From positions 1 through 40,224 of the forward strand of contig MEOF01000007.1 in NCBI GenBank assembly GCA_001769505.1: 40,224 nt of DNA. Direction: 5' to 3'. The translations under genes were made by a program, and so were the position numbers. The stretch is from Bacteroidetes bacterium GWF2_33_38. Its GTDB lineage: Bacteria; Bacteroidota; Bacteroidia; Bacteroidales; GWF2-33-38. The stretch's first letter is position 1. Each line of letters begins with the position of its first letter. The notes beneath the pieces are model-generated. The model was not told where the DNA came from, ran no database searches, and was given only the letters and a program-made list of their open reading frames with translations. Of the stretch, positions 24,804-31,553 are shown one piece after another.

Positions 24804-25181
24804 CTATTTTTTATGAAAAATTTTCTCAAAAATTGATTGCCCAAAAGTTTTAATTGTATTTGGATTCCGAGCAATTAAGTTTGTAACTCCAAATTGTAAA
24901 ACTGTTCCAATAAGGTTTCTAAAAACATTATTAGAGCCATTTACAACAACTTTTTTTGTAAAATATCCAGAAGCTAAACCTAAGGTTACACCTAAAATAT
25001 TATCAATCAAAAGTGGCGACGAAGTTATTTCGTTTATTGTGTTTTTGAGAAGATTTGCGGGTTTTAAACTTTCATAAGTTATATGCAATTGATTTTTCAT
25101 AAGTTGCACATTTAGTGATTGTTTTAATTCTAAGATTTGAATTGCAATTTTCAAGTCTTCTATAGTTTTTATGTTTTGCAT
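24804..25181 (-). CDS. Conserved small protein, 125 residues, unknown
   Basis: Not recognised by function. The N-terminal half is a helix-rich soluble region (TIEDLKIAIQILELKQSLNVQLMKNQLHITYESLKPANLL). The second half has one weak membrane or amphipathic segment (LLIDNILGVTLGLASGYFTKKVVV) and a basic C-terminus. It starts 6 bp from the stop of the holin-III-like gene. In Bacteroidota, proteins like this commonly sit beside holin-III-like and YtxH proteins, so an envelope stress role is inferred from context only. Confidence 0.75.
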   Translation of the reverse strand: MQNIKTIEDLKIAIQILELKQSLNVQLMKNQLHITYESLKPANLLKNTINEITSSPLLIDNILGVTLGLASGYFTKKVVVNGSNNVFRNLIGTVLQFGVTNLIARNPNTIKTFGQSIFEKIFHKK

Positions 25182-25187
25182 TGTGGT

Positions 25188-25526
25188 TTAGTTTAAGATT
25201 TTTTTTATAGCGTAATTACCAACAACTTTTTTTAACCATTTGTACATTAAAAATCTGATTATAAATGCCAACACGAAATAAAATCCGGCAACAGCCAAAA
25301 ATCCGAAGTAGATTTTTCCGAGCAAATCACCAATCCAAAACGCAAGTCCTAAATTGATGAAAAGCATAAACATTGAAAACAAAATAAATAATACTAAATT
25401 CGGAATAATTGTAGAAAATATATCTGTAACTTTTTCTAACGTTCTTAGTTTGAACAAATCATAACTTGTTTTACCATATTCGGTAGCACGTTCAATAAGT
25501 TGTTCGAGTATATTTGGATTTTCCAT
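25188..25526 (-). CDS. Holin superfamily III-like (YqjE-type) membrane protein
   Basis: 112 residues. A charged helix (LIERATEYGKTSYDLFKLRTLEKVTDIFST) is followed by two long hydrophobic segments at about 38-62 and 66-95, and a basic tail. This matches the small phage-holin-III/YqjE proteins that occur in chromosomal stress operons, not in prophages; there are no phage genes around it. It is probably co-transcribed with the two genes downstream. Confidence 0.8.
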   Translation of the reverse strand: MENPNILEQLIERATEYGKTSYDLFKLRTLEKVTDIFSTIIPNLVLFILFSMFMLFINLGLAFWIGDLLGKIYFGFLAVAGFYFVLAFIIRFLMYKWLKKVVGNYAIKKILN

Positions 25527-25687
25527 TTTTTTTTAAGTTAAGAGTTACAAGTAATGAGTGAAAAAGCAATTAGTAATTAGTAATCTGCAATTATCAATAA
25601 AAAATGTTCGTTTTTCAATTAGCACATTAGCACATTATCAAATCAACACATTCTTTTCTTCTGAATTCTGTCTTCTGACTTCTTTCT
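25527..25687. repeat. Modular spacer (G, B, C, D)
   Basis: Plus strand: G (AAGTTAAGAGTTACAAGTAA, TGAGTGAAAAAG), B (CAATTAGTAATTAGTAATCT, GCAATTATC), C (AATTAGCACATTAGCACATT, ATCAAAT), D (CTTCTGAATTCTGTCTTCTG, ACTTC). Same order as at 27624-27795. Confidence 0.75.
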
Positions 25688-26080
25688 TCAAAAGTTTGCG
25701 ATAGTTAAAAGCAAAACAGTTTCTGCACTAATTGTGAGACGATATTTTATTTTTTCGTTTAACGATAGCATTTGACCTTTATCGAGTGTTAGCGTTTTTT
25801 TTCGGGCTTGAAATTTCAATTTTCCTTCAAGAATTTGAAATGTTGTTGATGAATTTGATTGAAATGATTTTATGATTGTGTTTTCGTGCAATTCAGCCAA
25901 AATCATTTTCATTTCGCGGTTTTTCATTAAAATCATCGAATTTAATTCGCCATCATCACAATTATTTTCGGTTTTCATTTTTTCAATAATATTGGGCAAA
26001 TCGTAAAAAAGCATCGATTCATTTAATAAGCTATTTTCCTTGCGAAAAGGTATTTTTGCGTTAAAAATTTCTTTTTCCAT
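25688..26080 (-). CDS. Small cupin-fold protein
   Basis: 130 residues. The C-terminal half reads like a single cupin barrel (MILAELHENTIIKSFQSNSSTTFQILEGKLKFQARKKTLTLDKGQMLSLNEKIKYRLTISAETVLLLTI), with the pattern xG(K/E)...G. Metal-binding histidines of classic cupins are mostly missing, so it may bind a ligand rather than catalyse. The N-terminal 45 residues include KENSLLNESMLFYDLPNIIEKMK. It lies between the YtxH gene and the holin operon. Family membership is likely and the role unknown. Confidence 0.7.
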   Translation of the reverse strand: MEKEIFNAKIPFRKENSLLNESMLFYDLPNIIEKMKTENNCDDGELNSMILMKNREMKMILAELHENTIIKSFQSNSSTTFQILEGKLKFQARKKTLTLDKGQMLSLNEKIKYRLTISAETVLLLTIANF

Positions 26081-26217
26081 TTTAGTTTTTTTATCAGATT
26101 TGGAAATCTAAAAGCTGTCATTTCGTTACATACGTTTGAAAAAAATCTATTTTCGTTTTATAAAATTAAATTTTCTTACAAGCGTTAGAAATGACAGCCA
26201 TTTAGAGTTATCATTTT

Positions 26218-26279
26218 GCCTATATCAGATGTTTTCACCTGATATTTTTGTTGTGAGGTGAAAACACCTCACAAAGGCA
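26218..26279. repeat. Double-palindrome repeat, copy A
   Basis: Two neighbouring hairpins: ATCAGATG-TTTT-CACCTGAT and GTGAGGTG-AAAA-CACCTCAC, flanked by GCC and GGC. An inverted copy lies at 39928-39990. It is in the gap between the YtxH and cupin genes, next to a decayed H element (about 26115-26200). Confidence 0.75.
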
Positions 26280-26308
26280 TGAAATGACAGCCATTTAGTA
26301 AAATTTGA

Positions 26309-26560
26309 TTATTCCGATTTTGCCTTTGCTTTTGTTTGTTCAGCTGCTTCGGTAACATCTTCTTTTAAATCTTCGAATTTTTCGGTCATATTTTCAATAA
26401 ATTCGTTGAATTTATCTTTAATTGCATCCGTAAAATCTTCTCCTTTTCTACTTATTTTTTTTCTTGTTTCAGTTCCTTTTGCTGGAGCAAATAAAACTCC
26501 TAAAACTGCACCTGCAGCAACACCTGCTAACACTCCTAATAAAATTTTTCCTGTACTCAT
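26309..26560 (-). CDS. YtxH-domain small membrane protein
   Basis: 83 residues from the ATG at 26560. The N-terminal hydrophobic Ala/Gly-rich segment (KILLGVLAGVAAGAVLGVLFAPAKG) followed by TETRKKISRKGEDFTDAIKDKFNEF is the YtxH signature. A charged coiled-coil tail continues to the C-terminus. YtxH proteins are general-stress products in Bacillus. A longer frame in the same phase overlaps the Lmo0937-like gene and is not plausible. The Lmo0937-like gene ends 35 bp upstream. Confidence 0.92.
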   Translation of the reverse strand: MSTGKILLGVLAGVAAGAVLGVLFAPAKGTETRKKISRKGEDFTDAIKDKFNEFIENMTEKFEDLKEDVTEAAEQTKAKAKSE

Positions 26561-26595
26561 AATTTTAATTTTTAATTGTTTGTTTATAATAGAAT

Positions 26596-26751
26596 TTAGA
26601 TGATTTCTTTTCCTCGAATTATTCGAAGCAATATTGCAATAATTGCAATTACTAATAGAATATGTATAATGCTTCCTGCATTGTAGCCAATAAATCCTAT
26701 TGCCCAAGCAATTACAAAAATTATGGCTACGACATAAAGTAAATTTCTCAT
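26596..26751 (-). CDS. Lmo0937-family small membrane protein, 51 residues
   Basis: Sequence starts MRNLLYVVAIIFVIAWAIG and has two hydrophobic helices (residues 3-22 and 27-43) with a short FIGYNAGSI turn and a basic end (RIIRGKEII). This is the pattern of the tiny Lmo0937-type membrane proteins often found with YtxH. It is too short for most gene finders. It starts 19 bp after the preceding gene's stop, in a run of four tightly spaced genes. Confidence 0.85.
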   Translation of the reverse strand: MRNLLYVVAIIFVIAWAIGFIGYNAGSIIHILLVIAIIAILLRIIRGKEII

Positions 26752-26770
26752 TTATTTGGTTTTTAATTGT

Positions 26771-27091
26771 TTACAATAATATAATCAATAACAAAACAAT
26801 AATAACAACTGCTCCTGCTGATATATAAATTCCACCACCACCATCAGTAAGTTGTTGCTTAATTGAACGAACTTCTTTTCGTAAAGCTTTTTTCTCCGAC
26901 GATTTTAAATCGGATTTATCCATATCGTTTATCTCGTTTAATCTCAATATTAAAACGTCTTCACTTGGCGAACTTGGTGGTTTTGAAACTACAACTATCG
27001 TTGAATCTGAATTTGTATTTGCCTTAATTTCAATTGGTTGAAATGCAACTATTGTGCATATTGCGATAATGTAAAATGTTATTTTTTTCAT
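26771..27091 (-). CDS. Small protein with signal sequence and C-terminal membrane anchor
   Basis: 106 residues. A signal peptide (MKKITFYIIAICTIVAFQPIEIKA) precedes a charged helical part (VLILRLNEINDMDKSDLKSSEKKALRKEVRSIKQQLTDGGGG). A C-terminal hydrophobic stretch of about 19 residues (IYISAGAVVIIVLLLIILL) follows the glycine run. I do not know its function. Similar short proteins with a DxxDLxSxEKKALRKEVR-type helix are common in Bacteroidota stress clusters. Probably anchored in the inner membrane with its charged part in the periplasm. Confidence 0.8.
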   Translation of the reverse strand: MKKITFYIIAICTIVAFQPIEIKANTNSDSTIVVVSKPPSSPSEDVLILRLNEINDMDKSDLKSSEKKALRKEVRSIKQQLTDGGGGIYISAGAVVIIVLLLIILL

Positions 27092-27111
27092 TTTTTTAGA
27101 TTGTTAATTTC

Positions 27112-27194
27112 AAACCTTCAAGGTTTTGAACGTAATAAATTCGTTTTAAATAATTATCTAAACATCTGTTTATTAGAACAAACCTTGAAGGTTT
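27112..27194. repeat. 83-bp MITE-like element, copy 2
   Basis: Perfect 15-bp terminal inverted repeats (AAACCTTCAAGGTTT and its complement AAACCTTGAAGGTTT). Weaker pairing continues inward (TAATAAA/TTTATTA). It lies between the lipoprotein gene and the anchored small protein gene. The partner is at 16447-16529. Confidence 0.78.
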
Positions 27195-27212
27195 AATTAT
27201 TTGTTAATTTTT

Positions 27213-27623
27213 TTAAAATTTATCAGTTGTTAAAACAATGTCTAAACTTGGTGTTTGCACACGAGCATCTTCTTCTGATGTGATAAATATTTTATTTGGT
27301 TTCGATGACGAAATGGCTTCAAGCGAGGCTTCAAGTTTTTTCTTTGTAATTTTTATCTGTCCAATATTACTTGTTATGTCTTCATCTGAAATCATCCAAA
27401 CTATATAAACTTTTTTCTTTGGGATAAGTCTATCTACTTCTGCTAAATTTGAAATTTCAATATCAATATCATAATTTTTGTTATCATCTTTTTTTACTTT
27501 TACATATCCACGAGCAGCTGGAACTATTGATGAAGTTAAGAATGATATTTTATGTGAACATGAAGTGAATGAGAATATTATCAATGTAGATAATGCGGCT
27601 ATTAGAATATTTTTAGTTTTCAT
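27213..27623 (-). CDS. Lipoprotein of unknown function
   Basis: 136 residues. The lipobox is FTSC at about residues 19-22 (SLIIFSFTSCSHK), giving an acylated cysteine. The mature part is a single beta-rich domain (RGYVKVKKDDNKNYDIDIEISNLAEVDRLIPKKKVYIVWMISDEDITSNIGQIKITKKKLEASLEAISSSKPNKIFITSEEDARVQTP), which resembles small immunoglobulin-like or anti-sigma-anchor-type folds. No function is known to me. It is the second gene after promoter block 4. Confidence 0.82.
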   Translation of the reverse strand: MKTKNILIAALSTLIIFSFTSCSHKISFLTSSIVPAARGYVKVKKDDNKNYDIDIEISNLAEVDRLIPKKKVYIVWMISDEDITSNIGQIKITKKKLEASLEAISSSKPNKIFITSEEDARVQTPSLDIVLTTDKF

Positions 27624-27795
27624 TTTGATTTTTTTTAGTTATTAGTAATTAGTTATGAGTGAAAAGTGAAGAGTGAAAAAGCAATTAGCAATTAGTAATC
27701 TGCAATTATCAAATTTTAAATTAGCATATTAGCACATTATCAAATTATCTCATTTTTTCCTTCTGACTTCTGGCTTCTGAATTCTTAAAAAAAAA
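27624..27795. repeat. Modular spacer (G, E, B, C, D)
   Basis: Plus strand: G (AGTTATTAGTAATTAGTTAT), E (GAGTGAAAAGTGAAGAGTGA), B (GCAATTAGCAATTAGTAATC), C (TTAGCATATTAGCACATT), D (CTTCTGACTTCTGGCTTCTG). No gene. It separates the barrel gene from the lipoprotein gene of the same unit. Confidence 0.75.
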
Positions 27796-28434
27796 TTAAA
27801 GTCTAGCTCCTACAGTTAATTGTACCCATTGATTTTTATAACGAGGAGTATCAGATGTACCATCTCCATTATTTTTCAAAAAATCCCATCCCAATCTTCC
27901 AGATATAACTAAAAATGAAACATTTACGTCGGCTCCAATTACAAATCCGAGTAAATTTTTTCTAATGTTCTCATTTTCAAATTCTTCTTCTATTTCAGAA
28001 GTCGCCGAACCTAAAGTGAACGAGTTATTTTCATGAATTAGATATGAATATTGTGGTCCTGCAAGAATTGTAAAAAAATCAGTTGGTTTTATTTGAACCT
28101 GAAGAGGAATGTCTAAATAAGTAGTTGTTTTTGAATAGTAATACGGGATTGTTAAAAAGGTTCCTGATCCTTGAAATCCTTTTTGAGAAATTAATAATTC
28201 GGGTTGAAAACCAACAACTTTATTCAACGGAATACCAAAGAAAACTCCACCTGCAAATCCGATTTTTGAATCTGCTGTAAAATCTTGTCCACTTTCGTCC
28301 CAAACATTTGCATTATTTAATCCTACTTTTGCTCCAATAATAAAATTTTCGCGATAATTAAAATCTGTTTGAGCGTTCAATGATGTTCCGAAGAGTATTG
28401 AAATTGAACACAAAATAATGATTGACTTTTTCAT
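27796..28434 (-). CDS. Outer-membrane beta-barrel protein (PorT/OMP_b-brl_2 type)
   Basis: 212 residues from the ATG at 28434 (the longer frame's extra codons lie in the promoter leader). Signal peptide MKKSIIILCSISILFGTSLNAQ. Barrel strands typical of the family follow: NFIIGAKVGLNNANVWDESG, IGFAGGVFFGIPLNKVVGFQPELLISQKGFQGSG, TTTYLDIPLQVQIKPTDFFTILAGPQYSYLI, GADVNVSFLVISGRLGWDF, QWVQLTVGARL with a C-terminal aromatic/leucine end. It is led by promoter block 4 and likely heads a long unit running through the lipoprotein, anchored small protein, Lmo0937-like and YtxH genes. Confidence 0.9.
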   Translation of the reverse strand: MKKSIIILCSISILFGTSLNAQTDFNYRENFIIGAKVGLNNANVWDESGQDFTADSKIGFAGGVFFGIPLNKVVGFQPELLISQKGFQGSGTFLTIPYYYSKTTTYLDIPLQVQIKPTDFFTILAGPQYSYLIHENNSFTLGSATSEIEEEFENENIRKNLLGFVIGADVNVSFLVISGRLGWDFLKNNGDGTSDTPRYKNQWVQLTVGARL

Positions 28435-28469
28435 ATTATAAATTTTTGTTTGTGAATTAATTTCCACTC

Positions 28470-28537
28470 AACAAAGTACGCTCTTATGCTTTGTGATTGT
28501 GTTACACAACTTTTAAAATAACTTGCAATATTCACAC
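28470..28537 (-). promoter_or_regulatory. Regulon promoter block, copy 4 (barrel-lipoprotein-YtxH unit)
   Basis: GTGTGAAT, 23 bp, TGTAACACA, 22 bp, TTTGTT on the minus strand, 35 bp before the ATG. Leader stem GTGGA-AATTAA-TTCAC. Confidence 0.86.
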
Positions 28538-28585
28538 TTTTAGGGAATTAGAGGAATGGAGGATATTGGGAAATATGGGAATAAA

Positions 28586-28617
28586 AAAGCTTGTTAAACA
28601 AAAGTCTAACAAGCTTT
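28586..28617 (-). terminator. Intrinsic terminator of the CsbD-lipoprotein unit 5
   Basis: AAAGCTTGTTA and TAACAAGCTTT form a perfect 11-bp stem with a 10-nt loop; on the minus strand it runs into TTTTTTATT. It closes the unit driven by block 5, and block 4 starts about 50 bp beyond it. Confidence 0.9.
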
Positions 28618-28674
28618 AGTAAAAGGGAAACACTCAATTTCCTTATTTACATTTAACCTTATATATTTTACGAA

Positions 28675-29109
28675 CTAGATGGCAGACATAGCATCATTAA
28701 TAACTTTATTAAGAGCTTCCATATCATTATTAAATTCGATTTTAAATGCATCCCATTGTTCTTTTCCAGCTGATTTGTAATCTTGCATTTTCTTTTTCAA
28801 ATCACCGTTTTTTTGTTCCAAATCAGAAATTTCTATTTTGTAGTCCAATTTTGCATCTTTTTTATCTTTAGCAATTCTTGCTTTAAATTCAGCGATACTA
28901 CGTTCGTTTGCCTCTGTTTTTTCGGCAATTATTTTTTTGTAATCTTCAACATCTTTTAGGTATTCTTCATTTGCATCTTTTAAAGCTTTGCTTGCTTCAA
29001 TTAAATCACCTTCTGCACTATCAACTTTTTCTGATGATGTTTGGCAGCTCATTAACATTGTTCCTGACATTAGCGTTGCAATTGCAAGTGTAAAAATTGT
29101 TTTTTTCAT
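28675..29109 (-). CDS. Coiled-coil lipoprotein
   Basis: 144 residues with a lipobox LMSC (about residues 18-21). The mature protein is almost entirely charged helix (KVDSAEGDLIEASKALKDANEEYLKDVEDYKKIIAEK..., DYKIEISDLEQKNGDLKKKMQDYKSAGKEQWDAFKIEFNNDMEALNKVINDA). The last 35 residues match the lipoprotein at 33827-34303 (EYKENEDARWTKFKTEMNQDVSDINTDL), so the two are paralogues. Probably an anchored periplasmic or outer-membrane coiled coil. Second and last gene of unit 5, ending at a strong terminator. Confidence 0.85.
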   Translation of the reverse strand: MKKTIFTLAIATLMSGTMLMSCQTSSEKVDSAEGDLIEASKALKDANEEYLKDVEDYKKIIAEKTEANERSIAEFKARIAKDKKDAKLDYKIEISDLEQKNGDLKKKMQDYKSAGKEQWDAFKIEFNNDMEALNKVINDAMSAI

Positions 29110-29151
29110 TTTGTATATTTTATTGATTTATAATTAATTGTTTTTTTAATA

Positions 29152-29337
29152 TTAAATTACACCTGGAATTTTATCCAGATCTTCTTTCGTTTTTGTAAGT
29201 TTTGTTTGAAGTTTTTCCATAAACTCATCTTTAATAATTTCTTCAAATTTTAAATCATCATTTATTAAATCTGCATACTTTTTTTTGAGTTTTTCTTTTT
29301 GCTCAAGCCATTTTTCATTTCCTCCCTCTGTGTACAT
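29152..29337 (-). CDS. CsbD-like stress protein (copy 1)
   Basis: 61 residues. NEKWLEQKEKLKKKYADLINDDLKFEEIIKDEFMEKLQTKLTKTKEDL follows the CsbD pattern W-x-(E/Q)xKxKLKxKF/YxxLTDDDL....Lxx+L...KEEL. CsbD proteins are small cytoplasmic general-stress products (sigma-B dependent in Bacillus) of unknown mechanism. It is the first gene of the transcript from block 5 and is paralogous to the one at 30149-30334. Confidence 0.88.
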   Translation of the reverse strand: MYTEGGNEKWLEQKEKLKKKYADLINDDLKFEEIIKDEFMEKLQTKLTKTKEDLDKIPGVI

Positions 29338-29369
29338 TTTATTGTTTTTTTTTTAGATAATTTTTTCTA

Positions 29370-29437
29370 TACAAAGATGCTTCGTTTTCTTTCGGAATGT
29401 GTTACATAAGAATTTATATAAGTTGTAAAATTCACAC
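29370..29437 (-). promoter_or_regulatory. Regulon promoter block, copy 5 (CsbD-lipoprotein unit)
   Basis: GTGTGAAT, 23 bp, TGTAACACA, 22 bp, TTTGTA on the minus strand, 32 bp before the ATG. The N22 spacer shares AAACGAAGCATC with copy 8. The leader has TAGA/TCTA in place of GTGA/TCAC. Confidence 0.86.
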
Positions 29438-29613
29438 ATTGGAAAGTGAAAAGAGAAGAGTGAAACGTGAAAAATTTTAAGTAACTCATTGCGGGGTAAG
29501 AAGCAATCTCAAGCAATTTGTTCTGAACTTTGTTGTTTGTCATTTCGAGTTTCTTGCGAGAAATCTGTATTTGAGCTAATTTGAGATTTCTCCCTTTGGT
29601 CGAAATGACAGCC
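29438..29613. repeat. E module, R fragment and H hairpin repeat
   Basis: E (GGAAAGTGAAAAGAGAAGAG), a degenerate R (AAGAAGCAATCTCAA near 29492), and an H element at 29539-29613 with arms GTCATTTCGAG/CGAAATGAC and GAGAAATCT/AGATTTCTC. Short frames here, some of the RGTKQS type, are spurious. Confidence 0.75.
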
Positions 29614-29655
29614 AACACAGCATTTCATGCAGAAAATTAAAAGTGATGACAAAAA

Positions 29656-29687
29656 AAACTGCCAAAAGTTTCAAATTCTGACAGTTT
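29656..29687 (-). terminator. Intrinsic terminator of the CsbD-lipoprotein unit 6
   Basis: On the minus strand AAACTGTC pairs with GGCAGTTT (8 bp, one G-U) around a 16-nt loop and is followed by TTTTT. It lies 34 bp after the lipoprotein stop. Confidence 0.78.
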
Positions 29688-29720
29688 CTTTTTGGATATT
29701 AGTTGTTAACCTAATATCTT

Positions 29721-30137
29721 TTATTTTTGAATTAAATGGAATTCATTTTTGTTTTCGCCGTTCATATAATAATACCAAAATTCTTTTTCTTCAAGTTTTT
29801 GTATAAATACTGTTTTTATATCAGCACCATCGTTACTGATAATTTTAATTTCAGCATCACCATTTTGAAAAACCCAAGTTCCTGTTCCCGAAATTATTCC
29901 CCATTCATATGAATAATCACCATCTTTTGTAAATGTTTCAGAATATGCCGAAATCAAAGAAGTATAATCAGTTCCATTTATTTTGTAATTTTCTACTTTC
30001 CAAGTGTTTGCAACACGTTCTGTTCTGGAATTAATACTTATAAGCTGATTGTCAGGATATTTTTTACAACTTTGAATTCCGAAAACTGTTAATCCTACAA
30101 ATAGAATTAATCCAATTAATTTTGTTTTATTTTTCAT
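29721..30137 (-). CDS. Lipocalin-like small lipoprotein
   Basis: 138 residues with a lipobox IQSC (about residues 21-24). The mature part is short beta strands: ANTWKVENYKINGTDYTSLISAYSETFTKDGDYSYEWGIISGTGTWVFQNGDAEIKIISNDGADIKTVFIQKLEEKEFWYYYMNGENKNEFHLIQK. The W-x-(V/L)......YTF....Y.......G.W.F pattern is that of the lipocalin-like lipoproteins frequent in Bacteroidota. Ligand unknown. Second gene of unit 6, closed by the terminator just downstream. Confidence 0.82.
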   Translation of the reverse strand: MKNKTKLIGLILFVGLTVFGIQSCKKYPDNQLISINSRTERVANTWKVENYKINGTDYTSLISAYSETFTKDGDYSYEWGIISGTGTWVFQNGDAEIKIISNDGADIKTVFIQKLEEKEFWYYYMNGENKNEFHLIQK

Positions 30138-30148
30138 TTTTTTAAGTT

Positions 30149-30334
30149 TTATAATTCTTCAATAATTTTGTATAATTCTTCTTTTGATTTGCCAAGTTTG
30201 AATTGAAGTTTTGTCATCATATCATCTTTTTTACCATCAAAAAACATTAAATCGTGGTCGGTTAAAATTGCAAACTTTTGTTTTAATTTACTTTTTTGTA
30301 AATTCCAATTTCCTTTAATTTCTGTATTACTCAT
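30149..30334 (-). CDS. CsbD-like stress protein (copy 2)
   Basis: 61 residues from the ATG at 30334. A longer frame would include the promoter and is rejected. The sequence GNWNLQKSKLKQKFAILTDHDLMFFDGKKDDMMTKLQFKLGKSKEELYKIIEEL fits CsbD better than copy 1 does. It is followed after 11 bp by the lipocalin-like gene. The pair 'CsbD then lipoprotein then terminator' repeats unit 5, as if the unit had been duplicated. Confidence 0.9.
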   Translation of the reverse strand: MSNTEIKGNWNLQKSKLKQKFAILTDHDLMFFDGKKDDMMTKLQFKLGKSKEELYKIIEEL

Positions 30335-30369
30335 TTTTTTATGTATTAGTTTGTGAATTAATTTCCACA

Positions 30370-30437
30370 TACAAAGTTGCTTATAAAACACTCGAAATCT
30401 GTTACATAAAACTTTACTAAAGTTATAACATTCACAC
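30370..30437 (-). promoter_or_regulatory. Regulon promoter block, copy 6 (CsbD-lipocalin unit)
   Basis: GTGTGAAT, 23 bp, TGTAACAGA, 22 bp, TTTGTA on the minus strand, 35 bp before the ATG. Leader stem GTGGA-AATTAA-TTCAC, the same as copy 4. Beyond it an E module leads to the 3' end of the next gene. Confidence 0.87.
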
Positions 30438-30498
30438 ATTTGGAAAGTGAAAAACTAAAAGTGAAAAGTGAAACTTTTTAAGGAAATTGGAAAAGAAA

Positions 30499-30990
30499 TT
30501 ATTTTTTCTTTCCGCCACCATTTCCGTGTTCATTATTACTATTTCCGTGAACTGCTGGTTTGTCATTGTTTAGCTTATTTCCATTATTCATTCTATTTCC
30601 ATTTCCCGGTTTTTGACCGTTGGTTTTTTGCACATTTCCGCAATAGCCTTTTTTATATTTCATTCTATGTTCATTGTAAAAAGAATAAGGCGAATTTCCG
30701 TGATAATCGGGCATTACAACTTTATAACCGCCATATAAATCATAATTATTGTAATATGATGGAAGATGGGTTCGGTGTATCCATGTCCCTTTACTAAAAT
30801 AAATAAACATTGATGTTTGAACATCGTAATATGCTTCAACATCGGGCAAATAATAATATCGGACAGATGGATACCCTGCTGGTCCCCAAGCTGGTGGAGT
30901 ACCAATATTTACATTTACTGAAACTTGTGCTTGCAAAGTGCTAACAATAAAAAACAAAATTCCGATTGTGATTAATTTTAAAGTTTTCAT
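30499..30990 (-). CDS. Secreted Tyr/Pro- and Asn/Gly-rich protein, unknown
   Basis: 163 residues. Signal peptide MKTLKLITIGILFFIVSTLQAQ. Residues about 30-115 carry the recurrent Bacteroidota motif PPAWGPAGYPSVRYYYLPDVEAYYDVQTSMFIYFSKGTWIHRTHLPSYYNNYDLYGGYKVVMPDYHG. The last 50 residues are low complexity and basic (KTNGQKPGNGNRMNNGNKLNNDK..., GNGGGKKK), which may bind nucleic acid, polysaccharide or membrane surfaces. The function is not known. It is the third gene of unit 7, 15 bp after the gene at 31006. Confidence 0.8.
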   Translation of the reverse strand: MKTLKLITIGILFFIVSTLQAQVSVNVNIGTPPAWGPAGYPSVRYYYLPDVEAYYDVQTSMFIYFSKGTWIHRTHLPSYYNNYDLYGGYKVVMPDYHGNSPYSFYNEHRMKYKKGYCGNVQKTNGQKPGNGNRMNNGNKLNNDKPAVHGNSNNEHGNGGGKKK

Positions 30991-31005
30991 TTTATATGAT
31001 TTGTT

Positions 31006-31389
31006 TTAGTTTTTCAAAAAATGGGTTCGGACAAAACTATTTTGTTGACTTTCAGATAAATAATCGGTCATAATTAAATCAATTCTAATATTGTCGAATA
31101 AATGATTGGTTACTAAAACATCTAATAATTCAAATTTCGCATTGGTTTGACCAAAAATTATAACCTCTTCATATTTTTTAATTATTTCAGCCAATTGTTT
31201 GAAATATTCCGTTTGATGAAGCAATTTTTTTTTGTGCATAAAATTTTCGCTAATTGCTAAACTTAATCTTTTTTCTTCTTGTGTAAATTTCGATTGTATA
31301 GTTTTTATAACCATTGGTAATGTTGAAAATTCCATTATTCTTGCAAATGAATGATCCATACAAATTCCTGCTTTTGTTGTGCGAGACAT
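31006..31389 (-). CDS. Small protein with eRF1-domain-3-like fold (tentative)
   Basis: 127 residues. The C-terminal part YFKQLAEIIKKYEEVIIFGQTNAKFELLDVL...FDNIRIDLIMTDYLSESQQNSFVRTHF resembles the third domain of eRF1/Pelota as seen in bacterial host-attachment-type and ribosome-associated proteins (pattern GP/Q-TxAKxEL). The N-terminus has MDHSFARIMEF. The assignment rests on pattern memory only. The location between the His-rich gene and the Tyr-rich secreted protein suggests a stress-linked cytoplasmic protein. The alternative is a family with no described role. Confidence 0.65.
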   Translation of the reverse strand: MSRTTKAGICMDHSFARIMEFSTLPMVIKTIQSKFTQEEKRLSLAISENFMHKKKLLHQTEYFKQLAEIIKKYEEVIIFGQTNAKFELLDVLVTNHLFDNIRIDLIMTDYLSESQQNSFVRTHFLKN

Positions 31390-31428
31390 TTTAATTATTT
31401 TTAGTTTTTTTAATTTAAAAAAGTGTTC

Positions 31429-31518
31429 GCAAGAAAAATTACTTATTTATCATTTTTCAAAAAATTTCACCCTAAACCCCAAGGGAAATTAATGAATTCA
31501 AAACAAGTTTTTTCTTGC
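31429..31518. repeat. Inverted repeat flanking an otherwise empty 164-bp gap
   Basis: GCAAGAAAAA (31429-31438) and TTTTTCTTGC (31509-31518) form perfect 10-bp arms around 70 bp with no gene. The arms could act as a long-loop hairpin or be ends of a small element; no second copy is visible in this window. Confidence 0.4.
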
Positions 31519-31553
31519 TTGCACTTTGTTTTCAAAATTGATGTCAGATTAAT

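Noticed and set aside
25188-25526. Holin-like gene as a sign of prophage
   Set aside because: The protein is of the chromosomal holin-III/YqjE type and no lysis, capsid, tail or integrase genes are present.
26309-26707. Long form of the YtxH protein (132 residues)
   Set aside because: The added N-terminus is the shifted reading of the Lmo0937-like gene. The ATG at 26560 gives the normal YtxH start.
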